Assembly: GCA_025463305.1 (NCBI GenBank)
Contig: JAOBWK010000094.1
Span: 1 to 42,475 of the forward strand
Source of the DNA: Ilumatobacteraceae bacterium
GTDB taxonomy: Bacteria > Actinomycetota > Acidimicrobiia > Acidimicrobiales > Ilumatobacteraceae
DNA length: 42,475 nt
Direction of reading: 5' to 3'
Shown here: piece after piece, positions 1 to 8,241 of the stretch
Layout of the letters: each line of letters begins with the position of its first letter
How positions within the stretch are numbered: the first letter of the stretch is position 1
The notes under the pieces: generated by a model
Told to the model about the DNA's origin: nothing
What the model saw: the letters and a program-made list of their open reading frames with translations, nothing else
The model's database searches: none
Made by a program: the position numbers and the translations under genes

Positions 1-165
1 GCACCCGCCGACCTGCGGGCCCGACGCGCGGATGCGCACCGCCGGCCGCGCCGCGGTGGCCGCCCCCGTGATCCGCGTGGGTGCCGCCGCCGTGGCGACC
101 GCGATCACACCGACCGAACCGGTCGCCAGCGCGAGCACCGACACGAGGAGCCACCGACCGCGCAC
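1..165 (-). CDS. Exported or membrane-anchored protein, N-terminal fragment (cut by window edge)
   Basis: Reading the minus strand from a GTG at 165-163 gives 55 codons without a stop up to base 1. The start MRGRWLLVSVLALATGSVGV is a textbook export signal or N-terminal anchor: Arg-rich tip, then a hydrophobic stretch of about 24 residues, then an Ala/Thr-rich segment ending at VRIRASGPQVGGC near the edge. A TACCTT box eight bases before the GTG fits the short-leader promoters seen throughout this window. The gene is divergent from the ferritin-like gene at 275. Only the signal region is visible, so nothing can be said about function. The frame is short, and chance cannot be excluded. Confidence 0.5.
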   Translation of the reverse strand, partial: MRGRWLLVSVLALATGSVGVIAVATAAAPTRITGAATAARPAVRIRASGPQVGGC

Positions 166-274
166 GCCCGTCGAAGGTAGTACCCGCAGGTAGATTTGTC
201 GTCGGGCCGGGAGCCCATGGCACGGAGTACGCACCAACGCGATCCATTCCGCAGGACCGCACCGGAGAAGCACC

Positions 275-1159
275 ATGGCGATTTCGATCGAGAAGTTCCA
301 AGAGCAGGGCGGTCGGCTGAAGACCGACGACATCGACTTCGAGAGCTTCCGCGACAACCCGCTGTCCCCCGACGTCCTGCGTTGCATCTCGTACATGCAC
401 GACATCGAGTACCAGACGGTGCTGTACACCCGCGAGCTGCTGATGATGCCGCAGTGGAAGGATCCCCAGTTCACCGGGTTCCTCACGCTGTGGAACTACG
501 AGGAGTACTGGCACGGCAACGCCCTCGGCCGCATCCTCGCGATGCACGACCAACCGGCACACGATGCCCGCCTGTCCGAGATGCGCGACTTCAACAAGCG
601 CTACCTGTTCTGGAGCCCGGCCATCTTCTGGGCGCTGGGTCACGGCGTCCGCAAGTTTCCCGCCGTCCACATGACGTGGGGTGCCATCAACGAGTGGACC
701 GCCAACGCCGCGTACAACCGCCTGGGCGCCATCGCCGATCACCCCGTGCTGACCGAGCTGCTGACGCGCATCATGCGCCAGGAGGGCCGTCACGCCGGCT
801 ACTACGCCAGCTACGCCCGTGAGCTCCTCGAGGGTGATCGCAAGGCGCAGAAGGTCACGTCGTGGTTCCTCCGTCACCAGTGGGCGCCGGTCGGCAACGG
901 CGACGTCCCCAAGATCGAGACCTCGTTCGCCACCGCCTACCTGTTCGGCTCCGGCGATGGCATGGAGCTGATCGACCGCATCGAGGATCGCATCGATCTG
1001 CTGCCGGGCCTGAAGGGCCTCAACCTCGTCCGCACCGGCATCGCCAACGCCCGCGAGCACGTCATCCAGGAGGAGGGCTTCCTCCCCCCGCCCCCCAACC
1101 GCGAGGGTGGCGAGCGCAAGTCCGGCGCCGACGACGAGACGGTGCTGCAGGGCCTGTAG
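275..1159 (+). CDS. Di-iron ferritin-like / acyl-ACP-desaturase-fold protein
   Basis: This is a 294-residue soluble protein with the carboxylate di-iron pattern of the ferritin-like superfamily: Glu45 in a helix (HDIEYQTVLYTREL), Glu77-x-x-His80 (EEYWH), Glu140 (NEWTA) and Glu170-x-x-His173 (EGRH). Two ExxH pairs plus two single Glu residues in four helices are what is known for R2-like and acyl-ACP-desaturase-like oxidases, and the length suits the latter. There is no signal peptide or membrane segment. The ATG is preceded by GGAGAAG at 264-270, and a TAGATT box at 192-197 may be its -10. A strong hairpin follows at 1197. The substrate is not evident; an O2-dependent oxidase or desaturase is inferred. 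It lies next to two further ferritin-like genes on the opposite strand. Confidence 0.75.
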   Translation: MAISIEKFQEQGGRLKTDDIDFESFRDNPLSPDVLRCISYMHDIEYQTVLYTRELLMMPQWKDPQFTGFLTLWNYEEYWHGNALGRILAMHDQPAHDARLSEMRDFNKRYLFWSPAIFWALGHGVRKFPAVHMTWGAINEWTANAAYNRLGAIADHPVLTELLTRIMRQEGRHAGYYASYARELLEGDRKAQKVTSWFLRHQWAPVGNGDVPKIETSFATAYLFGSGDGMELIDRIEDRIDLLPGLKGLNLVRTGIANAREHVIQEEGFLPPPPNREGGERKSGADDETVLQGL

Positions 1160-1196
1160 GCCCCCTCGACCGGGCGCACCTCAGTCGACAACGCAC

Positions 1197-1226
1197 GAGA
1201 CCCCGGAGCGGTTGCTCCGGGGTCTC
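1197..1226 (+). terminator. Hairpin terminator after the di-iron protein gene
   Basis: Perfect 13-base arms GAGACCCCGGAGC and GCTCCGGGGTCTC flank a GGTT loop, 37 bases after the stop of the 275-1159 gene. There is no T-run, as is common for actinobacterial terminators. Confidence 0.8.
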
Positions 1227-1271
1227 TGTCGATCGAACCCCAACCCAGCCTGAGCGGAGACTCGACGAATG

Positions 1272-1308
1272 CGGATCCGCCGCCCGAGGGAGGCAGGCGA
1301 CGGATCCG
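1272..1308 (-). terminator. Imperfect hairpin terminator of the ferritin-like pair
   Basis: The arms CGGATCCGCCGCC (1272-1284) and GGCGACGGATCCG (1296-1308) pair with one mismatch around an 11-base loop. The hairpin lies 18 bases past the stop of the minus-strand gene ending at 1326, so it probably ends that operon. Confidence 0.6.
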
Positions 1309-1325
1309 TGATCGTCAGCCGCTGA

Positions 1326-2147
1326 TCAGGCGGAGACCGCCATGTCCAGCTTGGCGAAGGTGTCCGGCACCGGGTAGTTGCCGAGCACGAAGTTGAGGAT
1401 CGCCGCGTGCTGGGCGTCGATGATCTGGATCGACCCGGCCAGCAGGATGGCGTCCTTGTCGGTGATCTTCGGCACGGCGCTCTGGTAGGTGGCCGCAGCG
1501 ATCTGCTCCAGCATCAGTGCGAGGGTGGCCGCACCGGTGACGTCGGTGACCTTGGCGAACGCTGCGTCCACCGTCGGCTTCAGCGTCGCGTTCGGCGCGG
1601 TGACCGCGGTGCCGCCGGCGCCCGTGATGACCTTGTTCCAGGCGTCCAGCTGCTGCTGGTGCTGGTCCATGGCCGTCTGGACGAAGGTGGCGACGGCCGG
1701 GGGCACGGTGCCGAGCGAGCCGGCCGTGGCGGCGTCGAGCGCTGCCTTGTACGTGCCGACAGCCAGCACCTCGAGCCCGGCAGCGAGCTGGGCGATGGCG
1801 ACGTCGTCGCCCCCGCCTGCCGTCGATGCAGCGGTCGTGGTGTCGGTGCCGCCGGTGGTGGCGGTGGTGTCCATCGTCGACGTGCCCGTGGTGCCCGCGG
1901 TGGACGTGGCCGTGGTGTCGACGGTGGAGGCGCCGGTGGTGGCACCCGTCGTCGCTCCGGTGGTGGCCGCCGTGGATGACGACGTGTCCTTGCTGTCCGA
2001 GCCACACGCCGCAGCGACGAGCGCTGCGCCGAGCACACCGGCACCGGCCAAGAGGCGGCGCCGCGTGAACGGACCCGCATTGGTGATCGAGCCGAGGGCC
2101 GAGTGGATGTCGCGGTTCATGTTGGGATCGAGGTCTTCGTTGTTCAC
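1326..2147 (-). CDS. Tat/lipobox ferritin-like domain protein
   Basis: This 273-residue protein begins with an export signal (residues about 28-49): the twin-arginine-like TRRRLLAGAG, a hydrophobic core, and AAACG, a lipobox cysteine. A linker of about 70 residues, almost entirely Thr/Ala/Gly/Ser, follows. The C-terminal half is a helical ferritin-like domain with LEVLAVGTY, MDQHQQQLD, LEQIAAATY and DAQHAAIL, which place the Glu/His residues expected for a ferritin-like (Ferritin_2/DUF4439-type) fold. The likely product is a surface-anchored lipoprotein. The GTG start at 2147 overlaps the upstream gene's TGA, with AAGGAG at 2155-2160 inside that gene, so the two are translationally coupled. 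Whether it binds iron is not proven: the metal motif is weaker than in the neighbour at 275. Confidence 0.75.
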   Translation of the reverse strand: MNNEDLDPNMNRDIHSALGSITNAGPFTRRRLLAGAGVLGAALVAAACGSDSKDTSSSTAATTGATTGATTGASTVDTTATSTAGTTGTSTMDTTATTGGTDTTTAASTAGGGDDVAIAQLAAGLEVLAVGTYKAALDAATAGSLGTVPPAVATFVQTAMDQHQQQLDAWNKVITGAGGTAVTAPNATLKPTVDAAFAKVTDVTGAATLALMLEQIAAATYQSAVPKITDKDAILLAGSIQIIDAQHAAILNFVLGNYPVPDTFAKLDMAVSA

Positions 2148-2986
2148 TTGACGGCTCCTTCGTCTGCGGGGCTTGCCATCGTGGTGGGCTCGAAGGCATC
2201 GGGGAATGAGACGTTGCCAGCGGCTGCGGGCAGCTTGGTGACGTCGGTCGGGATGGCGATGAGCGCATCAGCGCCACCGGAGAGCAGCGCGGCAACGGCG
2301 CGCAGCGTGGCGAGGTGCTGGCACTCGACGCCCATGATGCTGGCGAGGAGGGCCACCGCCGTCTTGTCGCTGAACATGTTGCACTCGTTCAGGTACGTGT
2401 TCGTGGCGACCGTCTCGAGCGTCATGGCCAGGTTGACCACATCGAGCGGGGCCTTCAGCGTCGGCTTCGCAGCCTCCACGATCGGTGCGTACTTGGGGTT
2501 CGGCATCGTCTGCTCGGCGCCGCCGAGCGCCTTCGCCTGAGCGTTGAAGGCGTCGTCGTGATCGTCGTGCTGCTTCATGGTGGTCTGCGCGAACTTCAAG
2601 ATCACGGGGTTGCCGTTGGCGATGAAGTCCAGCCCGATCGCCGCGCCGTACGTGGCGACGGCGAGGATCTCCAGCGATGCGTTGGTCTGCAGCATCTGGA
2701 TGTCGAGCGACGTGTCCGCCGCGACGGGCCGGGCGAGGATGGTGCCGACGGCTGCGCCGACCACGCCGATGCCGGCGACGCCCATGAGCTTGGCCCGCAG
2801 GTTCGAGCGGGACTCCTCGAGTGCGCGGATCTCGTCGGGGGTGATGATGGCACCGCCGGACCGGCGCCGGTCGGCGGCATGGTCACGGAGGTCGGGGATC
2901 ACAGTGGACACCTGCTTGATGGCGTCCGTGTGCTGATCTTGGGATTCCTCGATCAGTTCATTGAGTCTCTTGTCATCGATGAGCAC
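2144..2986 (-). CDS. Membrane-anchored ferritin-like domain protein
   Basis: This 280-residue protein is related to the gene it overlaps. A charged N-terminal region of about 80 residues precedes one hydrophobic segment (MGVAGIGVVGAAVGTILA), ending at an AxA-type site (PVAAD). The ferritin-like domain follows, with LEILAVATY, MKQHDDHDDAF, LETVATNTY and VECQHLATL. The E-x-x-H in the last helix and HxxH in the second are plausible metal ligands. The long pre-TM segment suggests an uncleaved anchor with the domain outside the membrane, although a late signal peptide is possible. The GTG start has an AAAGGA ribosome site at 2994-2999. It is the first gene of a two-gene operon; a palindrome lies upstream at 3015-3041. 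The two genes probably arose by duplication. Confidence 0.72.
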   Translation of the reverse strand: MLIDDKRLNELIEESQDQHTDAIKQVSTVIPDLRDHAADRRRSGGAIITPDEIRALEESRSNLRAKLMGVAGIGVVGAAVGTILARPVAADTSLDIQMLQTNASLEILAVATYGAAIGLDFIANGNPVILKFAQTTMKQHDDHDDAFNAQAKALGGAEQTMPNPKYAPIVEAAKPTLKAPLDVVNLAMTLETVATNTYLNECNMFSDKTAVALLASIMGVECQHLATLRAVAALLSGGADALIAIPTDVTKLPAAAGNVSFPDAFEPTTMASPADEGAVK

Positions 2987-3014
2987 GGTGACGTCCTTTC
3001 TGTGAGGCCCGAGA

Positions 3015-3041
3015 GGTTGGATGGCTGTTCACGTTCCAACC
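3015..3041. promoter_or_regulatory. Inverted repeat upstream of the ferritin-like operon
   Basis: GGTTGGA and TCCAACC form perfect 7-base arms 13 bases apart, 29 bases before the GTG of the 2144-2986 gene. The position suits an operator or a leader hairpin. No clear -35/-10 pair was found to decide between them. Confidence 0.35.
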
Positions 3042-3127
3042 GTCCCCTGGCCCTCACCCAATAAACGTCATCCAGAACATCACCCGCTCCGTAGGGACCC
3101 GCTCCGCCCCAGGTCAGAGCCCCAAAA

Positions 3128-5542
3128 CTATTTTCCGGCGGCGAGCGCGCGGCGGCTGTCGAGCCGTCGCTCGCCCTGTCCGACCACCCAGTCGCCGAGC
3201 CGCCAGACCCACGGCAGCAGCACTCCGGTCGCGACGATCACGACGGCCATCATGATGACCATCCCGCTCGGCGGGTGGACGAGCACGAAGTAGTTGCTCA
3301 GCGGATCGAGGTACAGCGCGAGCGCGAGGAAGGCCGCCATCGCCGCGACGAGCACCATCTTCCACATCACCAGTGGGCGGGCGACGCGGGCCAGGACGAG
3401 GATCGCGCTCGCCGCGAGCACGACGGTGGCCACGGTGCGCTGCTGGGCGAGCGACACGCCGCCGGTGTGGCGCGAGATCGTGTAGGCGATGTACGTCGCG
3501 AACGACGCGAGCACACCGCCGGGCAGCGCGATCCGCAGCACGCGGCCGACGAAGCCGGCCCTCACCGGTGTGTCGTTGGGGGCGAGCGCGAGGAAGAACG
3601 CGGGCACGCCGATGGTGAACGTGCCGACGAGCGTGAGGTGGCGGGGCAGGAACGGTGCGTCGGCACCGCTGATGACCGTGGCGATCGCGAAGAACAAGGC
3701 GTAGACGGTCTTGACGAGGAACAGGCTGGCGACGCGCTCGATGTTGTTGATGACGCGGCGGCCCTCGGACAGCACGCTCGGCAGCGACGAGAACGTGCTG
3801 TCGAGCAGCACCAGTTGGGCGACGGCGCGGGTGGCCTCCGAGCCGCTGGCCATCGCGATGCCGCAGTCGGAGTCCTTGAGCGCGAGCACGTCGTTCACGC
3901 CGTCGCCCGTCATCGCGACGACGTGGCCGCGCGACTGCAACGCCTTCACCATCTCGCGCTTCTGGTGCGGGCTGACCCGGCCGAACACGGTGGATGCCTC
4001 GACCGCGTCGGCGAGCGCCTCGGGATCGGTGGGCAGCTCGCGGGCGTCGATCAGGTCCTCGGCGCCGGCCAGCCCGACCCGCCGCCCGACCGCGCCGACC
4101 GTGCGCGGGTTGTCGCCGGAGATCACCTTCAGGGTCACGCCCTGCGCGGCGAAGTAGGTGAGCGTCTCCTCGGCGTCGCTGCGCACCTGGTCCTCGAGCA
4201 TCACCAGCGCAGCCGGGCGCAGGTCGTCGGGCAGCGCTTCACCGCTCAGCGCGCCGTCGCAGGTGGCCAGCAGCAGCACCCGGTTGCCTGCGTCGGCGGC
4301 GGTCTCGACCTGGGAAGACATCGCGGCGTAGCCGTCGCCGCTCATCATCATCTCCGGCGCGCCGAACACCCACGTGCCGTTGTCGGTGAACGACGATGCG
4401 CTCCACTTGCGGGCCGACGAGAACGCCACCGAGCCGGTCGACGTCCACGACGACGCCTGCTCGTAGCGGCCCTGCAGCGCCCGCTGGGTGGCGTTGGGGT
4501 TGGGATCGCTCCACGCCAGGGCAGCGAGCGCGTCCTCCGCGCGGTCGGAGTCGCCGCCGGCGCCGAGCGTCTGGACGTCGGCCACGTCCATCGAGCCGGA
4601 GGTGATGGTGCCCGTCTTGTCGATGCAGATCACGTCGACCCGGGCGAGCACCTCGATGGCCGGCAGCTCCTGCACCAACGTGCGCTTGCGGGCGAGGCGG
4701 ACCACGCCGACGGTGAAGGCCACGCTCGTCAGCAGGATCAGGCCCTCGGGCACCATCGCCACGACGAGGCCGACGGAGCTGACCACGGCGTCGCGCCAGC
4801 TGGCGTCGCCGGTGAGCTGGCGGATGAACAGGGCGATGCCCGTCGGCACCAGCGCCCAGGTGACCAGGGTGACGATGCGGTCGATCGAGGTGCGCAGCTC
4901 GCTGTGCACCAGCGAGAACTTGCGGGCCTCCTCGGCGAGCTTCGACGCGTAGGCATCGGCGCCGACCTTGCTCACCTCGGCGCGAGCGTTGCCGGCCACC
5001 ACGAAGCTGCCGGACAGCAGTTCGTCGCCGGGCTGCTTGACGATGGGATCGGCCTCGCCGGTGAGCAGCGACTCGTCGACCTCGAGGTTGCTCGCGGTGA
5101 TGACGGTGGAGTCGGCGACGATCTGCTGGCCGGGGAGGAGGTCCATCACGTCGCCGAGGACGAGCTCGTTCACCGCGAGGGACGATTGTCTGCCGTCGCG
5201 GATCGTGTTGACCTTGGGCGCGTTGACGACGGTGAGCTGATCGAGGGTGCGCTTGGCGCGCAGCTCCTGGATGATGCCGATCGCGGTGTTGGCGACGATG
5301 ACGCCGCCGAACAGGCCGTCGCGGTACTGCCCGGTGATCATCACCAGCACGAACAGCGAGCCGATCAGCGCGTTGAACTTGGTGAGCAGGTTGGCCCGGA
5401 AGATCTCACCGACCGTGCGCGACGGCGCATCGGGGACGTTGTTGACCTCGCCCCGGGCGACCCGCTCGGCGACCTCTGCGGACGTCAGCCCGGTGTCGGC
5501 TGGAGTCGCGGCGCGATCGGGGACGACAGTCGGCTCGGTCAC
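3128..5542 (-). CDS. ctpE: CtpE-like cation-transporting P-type ATPase
   Basis: This 804-residue P-type ATPase closely follows the layout of mycobacterial CtpE, known as a calcium-uptake ATPase: a short N-terminus, TM helices from about 50, the actuator motif TGEADP at 161-166, PEGL at 265-268 in the ion-pathway helix, the phosphorylation site DKTGT with Asp309, and the hinge TGDGVND at 545-551. A C-terminal bundle of about six TM segments follows. There are no N-terminal heavy-metal Cys motifs and no CPC, so it is not a P1B metal pump. The GTG start has TACGCT six bases upstream, which suggests a leaderless transcript. It is divergent from mtfA with 59 bases between the starts. Ca2+ specificity is inferred from family resemblance only. 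Confidence 0.85.
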   Translation of the reverse strand: MTEPTVVPDRAATPADTGLTSAEVAERVARGEVNNVPDAPSRTVGEIFRANLLTKFNALIGSLFVLVMITGQYRDGLFGGVIVANTAIGIIQELRAKRTLDQLTVVNAPKVNTIRDGRQSSLAVNELVLGDVMDLLPGQQIVADSTVITASNLEVDESLLTGEADPIVKQPGDELLSGSFVVAGNARAEVSKVGADAYASKLAEEARKFSLVHSELRTSIDRIVTLVTWALVPTGIALFIRQLTGDASWRDAVVSSVGLVVAMVPEGLILLTSVAFTVGVVRLARKRTLVQELPAIEVLARVDVICIDKTGTITSGSMDVADVQTLGAGGDSDRAEDALAALAWSDPNPNATQRALQGRYEQASSWTSTGSVAFSSARKWSASSFTDNGTWVFGAPEMMMSGDGYAAMSSQVETAADAGNRVLLLATCDGALSGEALPDDLRPAALVMLEDQVRSDAEETLTYFAAQGVTLKVISGDNPRTVGAVGRRVGLAGAEDLIDARELPTDPEALADAVEASTVFGRVSPHQKREMVKALQSRGHVVAMTGDGVNDVLALKDSDCGIAMASGSEATRAVAQLVLLDSTFSSLPSVLSEGRRVINNIERVASLFLVKTVYALFFAIATVISGADAPFLPRHLTLVGTFTIGVPAFFLALAPNDTPVRAGFVGRVLRIALPGGVLASFATYIAYTISRHTGGVSLAQQRTVATVVLAASAILVLARVARPLVMWKMVLVAAMAAFLALALYLDPLSNYFVLVHPPSGMVIMMAVVIVATGVLLPWVWRLGDWVVGQGERRLDSRRALAAGK

Positions 5543-5548
5543 TCGGCG

Positions 5549-5554
5549 AGCGTA
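5549..5554 (-). promoter_or_regulatory. Putative -10 box of the CtpE-like gene (leaderless)
   Basis: TACGCT lies exactly six bases before the GTG at 5542. It fits TANNNT and would start the transcript at or next to the start codon. Confidence 0.45.
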
Positions 5555-5589
5555 GCGTTTGCCGCCCGAGGGCCGACCGAACCGGCCGG

Positions 5590-5595
5590 TAGCGT
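5590..5595 (+). promoter_or_regulatory. Putative -10 box of mtfA (leaderless)
   Basis: TAGCGT lies six bases before the ATG at 5602, and no ribosome site is visible. It is paired back-to-back with the box of the divergent ATPase gene. Confidence 0.45.
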
Positions 5596-5601
5596 GCCGT
5601 C

Positions 5602-6408
5602 ATGCGATTCGAGTCGCGCCGCAAGCGCCGCCAGCGAGAGCTCGACGAGATCGAGTTCACGGATGCGTGGCGGGCCGAGCTGGTGGCCCGTTGGCCGCTG
5701 TGGCAGCGCCTCTCCGACGACGAGCGTTCGCGCCTCGAGGACCTGGTCAAGGTGTTCGTGCACGAGAAGCGCTGGGAGGCCGCCAACGGGTTCGAGGTCA
5801 CCGAGGCGATGCGCGTGCTCATCGCCGCGCAGGCGTGCTTGCTCGTGCTCGAGCTCGACGGCGACCCGTACCGCGGCGTGGGCACGATCCTCGTCCACCC
5901 CACCACACTGGTGCTCGAGGGTCCGCGCAGCACCGGCACCGGCGGACTGGTGAGCAGCGACCCGTATCCCATCCTCGGCCAGGCCCAGTTCGGCGGGCCC
6001 ACCGTGCTCGCGTGGGACACCGTCGCGTACGAGGCGCGTCACCCCTCCCGCGGCCAGAACGTGGTGTACCACGAGTTCGCGCACAAGCTCGACATGCTCG
6101 ACGGCGTCATCGACGGGACACCACCGATCCCCGACGCGGACGCCCGGCGGCGTTGGGTCGAGGTCTGCACGCGCGAGTTCACCGCGATCCAGCGTGGGAC
6201 CGGCGGGTTCCTGCGCGACTACGGCGGCGAGAACCCCGGCGAGTTCTTCGCGGTCGCGTCCGAGGCGTTCTTCTCGGCGCCGGTCGCGATGCGCGAGCAC
6301 AAGCGCGACCTGTACGACGTGCTGGCCGGCTTCTACCGGCAGGATCCGGCCGCCCGGTTTCCCGCGGTCGGTGAGACCTCTTCGGGCGCACCGGGGCTGC
6401 TCGCCTGA
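5602..6408 (+). CDS. mtfA: MtfA-like zinc metallopeptidase
   Basis: This 268-residue protein of the MtfA (M90) family carries the zinc motif HEFAH at 157-161 within VVYHEFAHKLDMLDG, and the downstream signature YGGENPGEFFAVASEAFF that supplies the third ligand. In E. coli MtfA binds the Mlc repressor and has aminopeptidase activity; actinobacterial members are usually uncharacterised. The length matches the family, and no signal or TM is seen, so it is cytoplasmic. The start is set by the basic MRFESRRKRRQRE N-terminus and a TAGCGT box six bases upstream. The last 76 bases overlap the 3' end of the convergent exporter gene. The family assignment is firm; the target in this organism is unknown. 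Confidence 0.88.
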   Translation: MRFESRRKRRQRELDEIEFTDAWRAELVARWPLWQRLSDDERSRLEDLVKVFVHEKRWEAANGFEVTEAMRVLIAAQACLLVLELDGDPYRGVGTILVHPTTLVLEGPRSTGTGGLVSSDPYPILGQAQFGGPTVLAWDTVAYEARHPSRGQNVVYHEFAHKLDMLDGVIDGTPPIPDADARRRWVEVCTREFTAIQRGTGGFLRDYGGENPGEFFAVASEAFFSAPVAMREHKRDLYDVLAGFYRQDPAARFPAVGETSSGAPGLLA

Positions 6409-7271
6409 CCACCCTGGTCGGCGGATCCGGCCGGCGCGGCTGAGCGGACCGTCCCGGCGCTGGCGGCGATCACGCAGCCGATGGCCAGGATCTGGATCAG
6501 CTGCAGGTGCTGGCTGAGCACGACGAATCCGGCCACCGTCGCGGCGACGGGGCTGAGGCTCATCAGCACGCCGAAGGCGCGAGCCGGCACCGTGCGCAGC
6601 GCGGACAGCTCGAGGCAGAAGTTGATCACGGACGACAGCAACGCGACGCCGGTGCCGGCGAGCAGGATCGACGGCTGGAGCAGCGTCATCCCGCCGGACG
6701 CGATCCCGAACGGTGCCGAGATCAGCGCCCCCACCGTGATCGCGAGGGCCAGGCCGTCGATGCCGTCGGAGCGCCGGCCGGTCTCCCGGCTGAGCAGGAT
6801 GTAGCCCGCCCAGCACCCCGCCGCGATCAACGCGCACGCCACGCCGACGCGGTCGATGTGGTGGCCGGACTCGCCGAGCAGGACGACACCGACGATGGCG
6901 AGGGCCGTCCAGCCCAGCTCGCGCAGGCGGCGTGACATCGCGACCGCGAGGCCGAGCGGGCCGAGCAGCTCGAGCGTGACGGCGAGCCCGAGCGGCAAGC
7001 GCTCGACCGCGGCGTAGAACGTGAGGTTCATCGTCGCCATCAACACGCCGAACACGCCGGTCAGCAACCAGTCGCGCCGTGCCCGCCCGCGCAGCGCAGG
7101 ACGGGAGACGCCGAGCAGCACGATCGACGCGAAGCCGAGCCGCAGCAGCACCATCCCGGCCGATCCCACGCGGTCGAACAGGCTCGCGGCGAGGGCGGCG
7201 CCGAGCTGCACGCTCACGATCGCGCCGATGATCTTGGCGGTGTTCAAGCGGGTGTCCGTGACGGTGCTCAC
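6333..7271 (-). CDS. RhtA-like EamA/DMT family exporter
   Basis: This is a 10-TM drug/metabolite transporter with two EamA halves. Stretches such as LPLGLAVTLELLGPLGLAVA, CWAGYILLSRETGRR and LSALRTVPARAFGVLMSLSP correspond to the conserved parts of RhtA, the threonine/homoserine exporter, so amino-acid efflux is the likely role. A hydrophilic Gly/Ser/Pro tail of about 35 residues follows the last TM and is encoded in the part overlapping mtfA. The start is uncertain: GTG at 7271 (chosen, MSTVTDTRLN, CATCGT six bases upstream) or ATG at 7301. It is divergent from a LysR gene that probably controls it. The exact substrate is inferred. Confidence 0.82.
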   Translation of the reverse strand: MSTVTDTRLNTAKIIGAIVSVQLGAALAASLFDRVGSAGMVLLRLGFASIVLLGVSRPALRGRARRDWLLTGVFGVLMATMNLTFYAAVERLPLGLAVTLELLGPLGLAVAMSRRLRELGWTALAIVGVVLLGESGHHIDRVGVACALIAAGCWAGYILLSRETGRRSDGIDGLALAITVGALISAPFGIASGGMTLLQPSILLAGTGVALLSSVINFCLELSALRTVPARAFGVLMSLSPVAATVAGFVVLSQHLQLIQILAIGCVIAASAGTVRSAAPAGSADQGGQASSPGAPEEVSPTAGNRAAGSCR

Positions 7272-7324
7272 GACTCCACGATGCGCTGGTCGGTGATGCA
7301 TGGGAAATGCCGATCGATGCCTGG

Positions 7325-7330
7325 TTATGC
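7325..7330 (+). promoter_or_regulatory. Putative -10 box of the LysR gene at 7340
   Basis: TATGCT lies nine bases before the ATG at 7340. It gives a near-leaderless transcript and favours this ATG over the one at 7307. Confidence 0.4.
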
Positions 7331-7339
7331 TTTCAACGC

Positions 7340-8203
7340 ATGACCGTCGAAGCTCGTCACCTGCGCTGCTTCGTCGCCATCGGCGATGCCGGCAGCATCA
7401 CCGGGGCGGCCGCGATGCTGCACGTCTCGCAGCCCGCGCTGTCGCGCACGTTGACCCAGCTCGAGCACGAGCTCGGTGTGCAGCTGGTCGCTCGGTCGAC
7501 GCACCACCTCCAGCTCACCGCAGCCGGTCGCCGGTTCCGCACGTCGGCCCAGAAGGCGCTGCGCGAGCTCGATCAGGCGATCTCGTCCGTCGCAACCGAC
7601 GTCCCACCGCTGCGCTTCGGCCACACCTGGGCATCGGCGGCGCACACCGCGTCCATCGCGCGAGCGTGGAACGCGGCGCACCCGACGCGGCTGCTGCACC
7701 TGCTGCGCGGCGACGATCGCACGGCCGGGCTGAGCAACGACGACGTGGATGTCGCGCTGACCCGAGGCCCGATCACCGACCCCGCGATGCGGGTGGCGGT
7801 GGTCGACGAGGAACGCCGCCTCGCGGTGCTGCCCGTCGAGCACCCGCTCGCCCGGCGCAAGCAGGTGCGCCTGGCCGACCTCGCCGGCGACCCGCTCGTC
7901 GTCCACACCACGGCCGGGATGACCACGCCGGCGCTGTGGCCCGCCGGCTCACGTCCCCGCGTGGGCCGCAACGTGACCACCACCGACGACTGGCTCATCG
8001 CGATCGCCACCGGTGCCGGGATCGGCGTGAGCGTCGCCTCCACCGCGGCACTTCGCCCGCATCCCGACGTCCGCTACGTCCCGCTCACCGATGCGCCCCG
8101 CGTCCCGCTGCTGCTGGTGTGGCCGAGCGACGATCCGCATCCGCACGTCCGCGAGTTCGTCACCCTCGCCCAGCGCGCCACCGAGCACCTCCGCCACCCC
8201 TGA
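7340..8203 (+). CDS. LysR family transcriptional regulator
   Basis: This 287-residue LysR-type regulator has the winged HTH in residues 1-60 (RHLRCFVAIGDAGSITGAAA, MLHVSQPALSRTLTQLEHEL), then a periplasmic-binding-like effector domain with the usual HPLARRKQVRLADLAGDPLV segment. The start is taken at MTVEARHLR, which matches family N-termini; an in-frame ATG at 7307 would add 11 unrelated residues. It is divergent from the RhtA-like exporter and its start region holds several ATGC repeats that could be operator half-sites. It likely controls the exporter in response to a small metabolite, as is usual for LysR genes placed this way. The stop codon is the first base triplet of a perfect hairpin. 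Confidence 0.88.
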   Translation: MTVEARHLRCFVAIGDAGSITGAAAMLHVSQPALSRTLTQLEHELGVQLVARSTHHLQLTAAGRRFRTSAQKALRELDQAISSVATDVPPLRFGHTWASAAHTASIARAWNAAHPTRLLHLLRGDDRTAGLSNDDVDVALTRGPITDPAMRVAVVDEERRLAVLPVEHPLARRKQVRLADLAGDPLVVHTTAGMTTPALWPAGSRPRVGRNVTTTDDWLIAIATGAGIGVSVASTAALRPHPDVRYVPLTDAPRVPLLLVWPSDDPHPHVREFVTLAQRATEHLRHP

Positions 8204-8241
8204 CCGCGTGATGTCGTCTGCGGGACGACATCACGCGGTCA
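8201..8241. terminator. Bidirectional hairpin between LysR and ltrA
   Basis: Perfect 18-base arms TGACCGCGTGATGTCGTC (8201-8218) and GACGACATCACGCGGTCA (8224-8241) flank a TGCGG loop. The first triplet is the LysR stop codon. It lies between convergent genes and so can serve both. Confidence 0.75.

Noticed and set aside
3275..5953. A very long open plus-strand frame antisense to the P-type ATPase gene
   Set aside because: Its product is an Arg/His/Gly/Glu-rich string without any domain, the usual result of reading high-GC coding DNA in the antisense frame. The minus-strand frame has every P-type ATPase motif.
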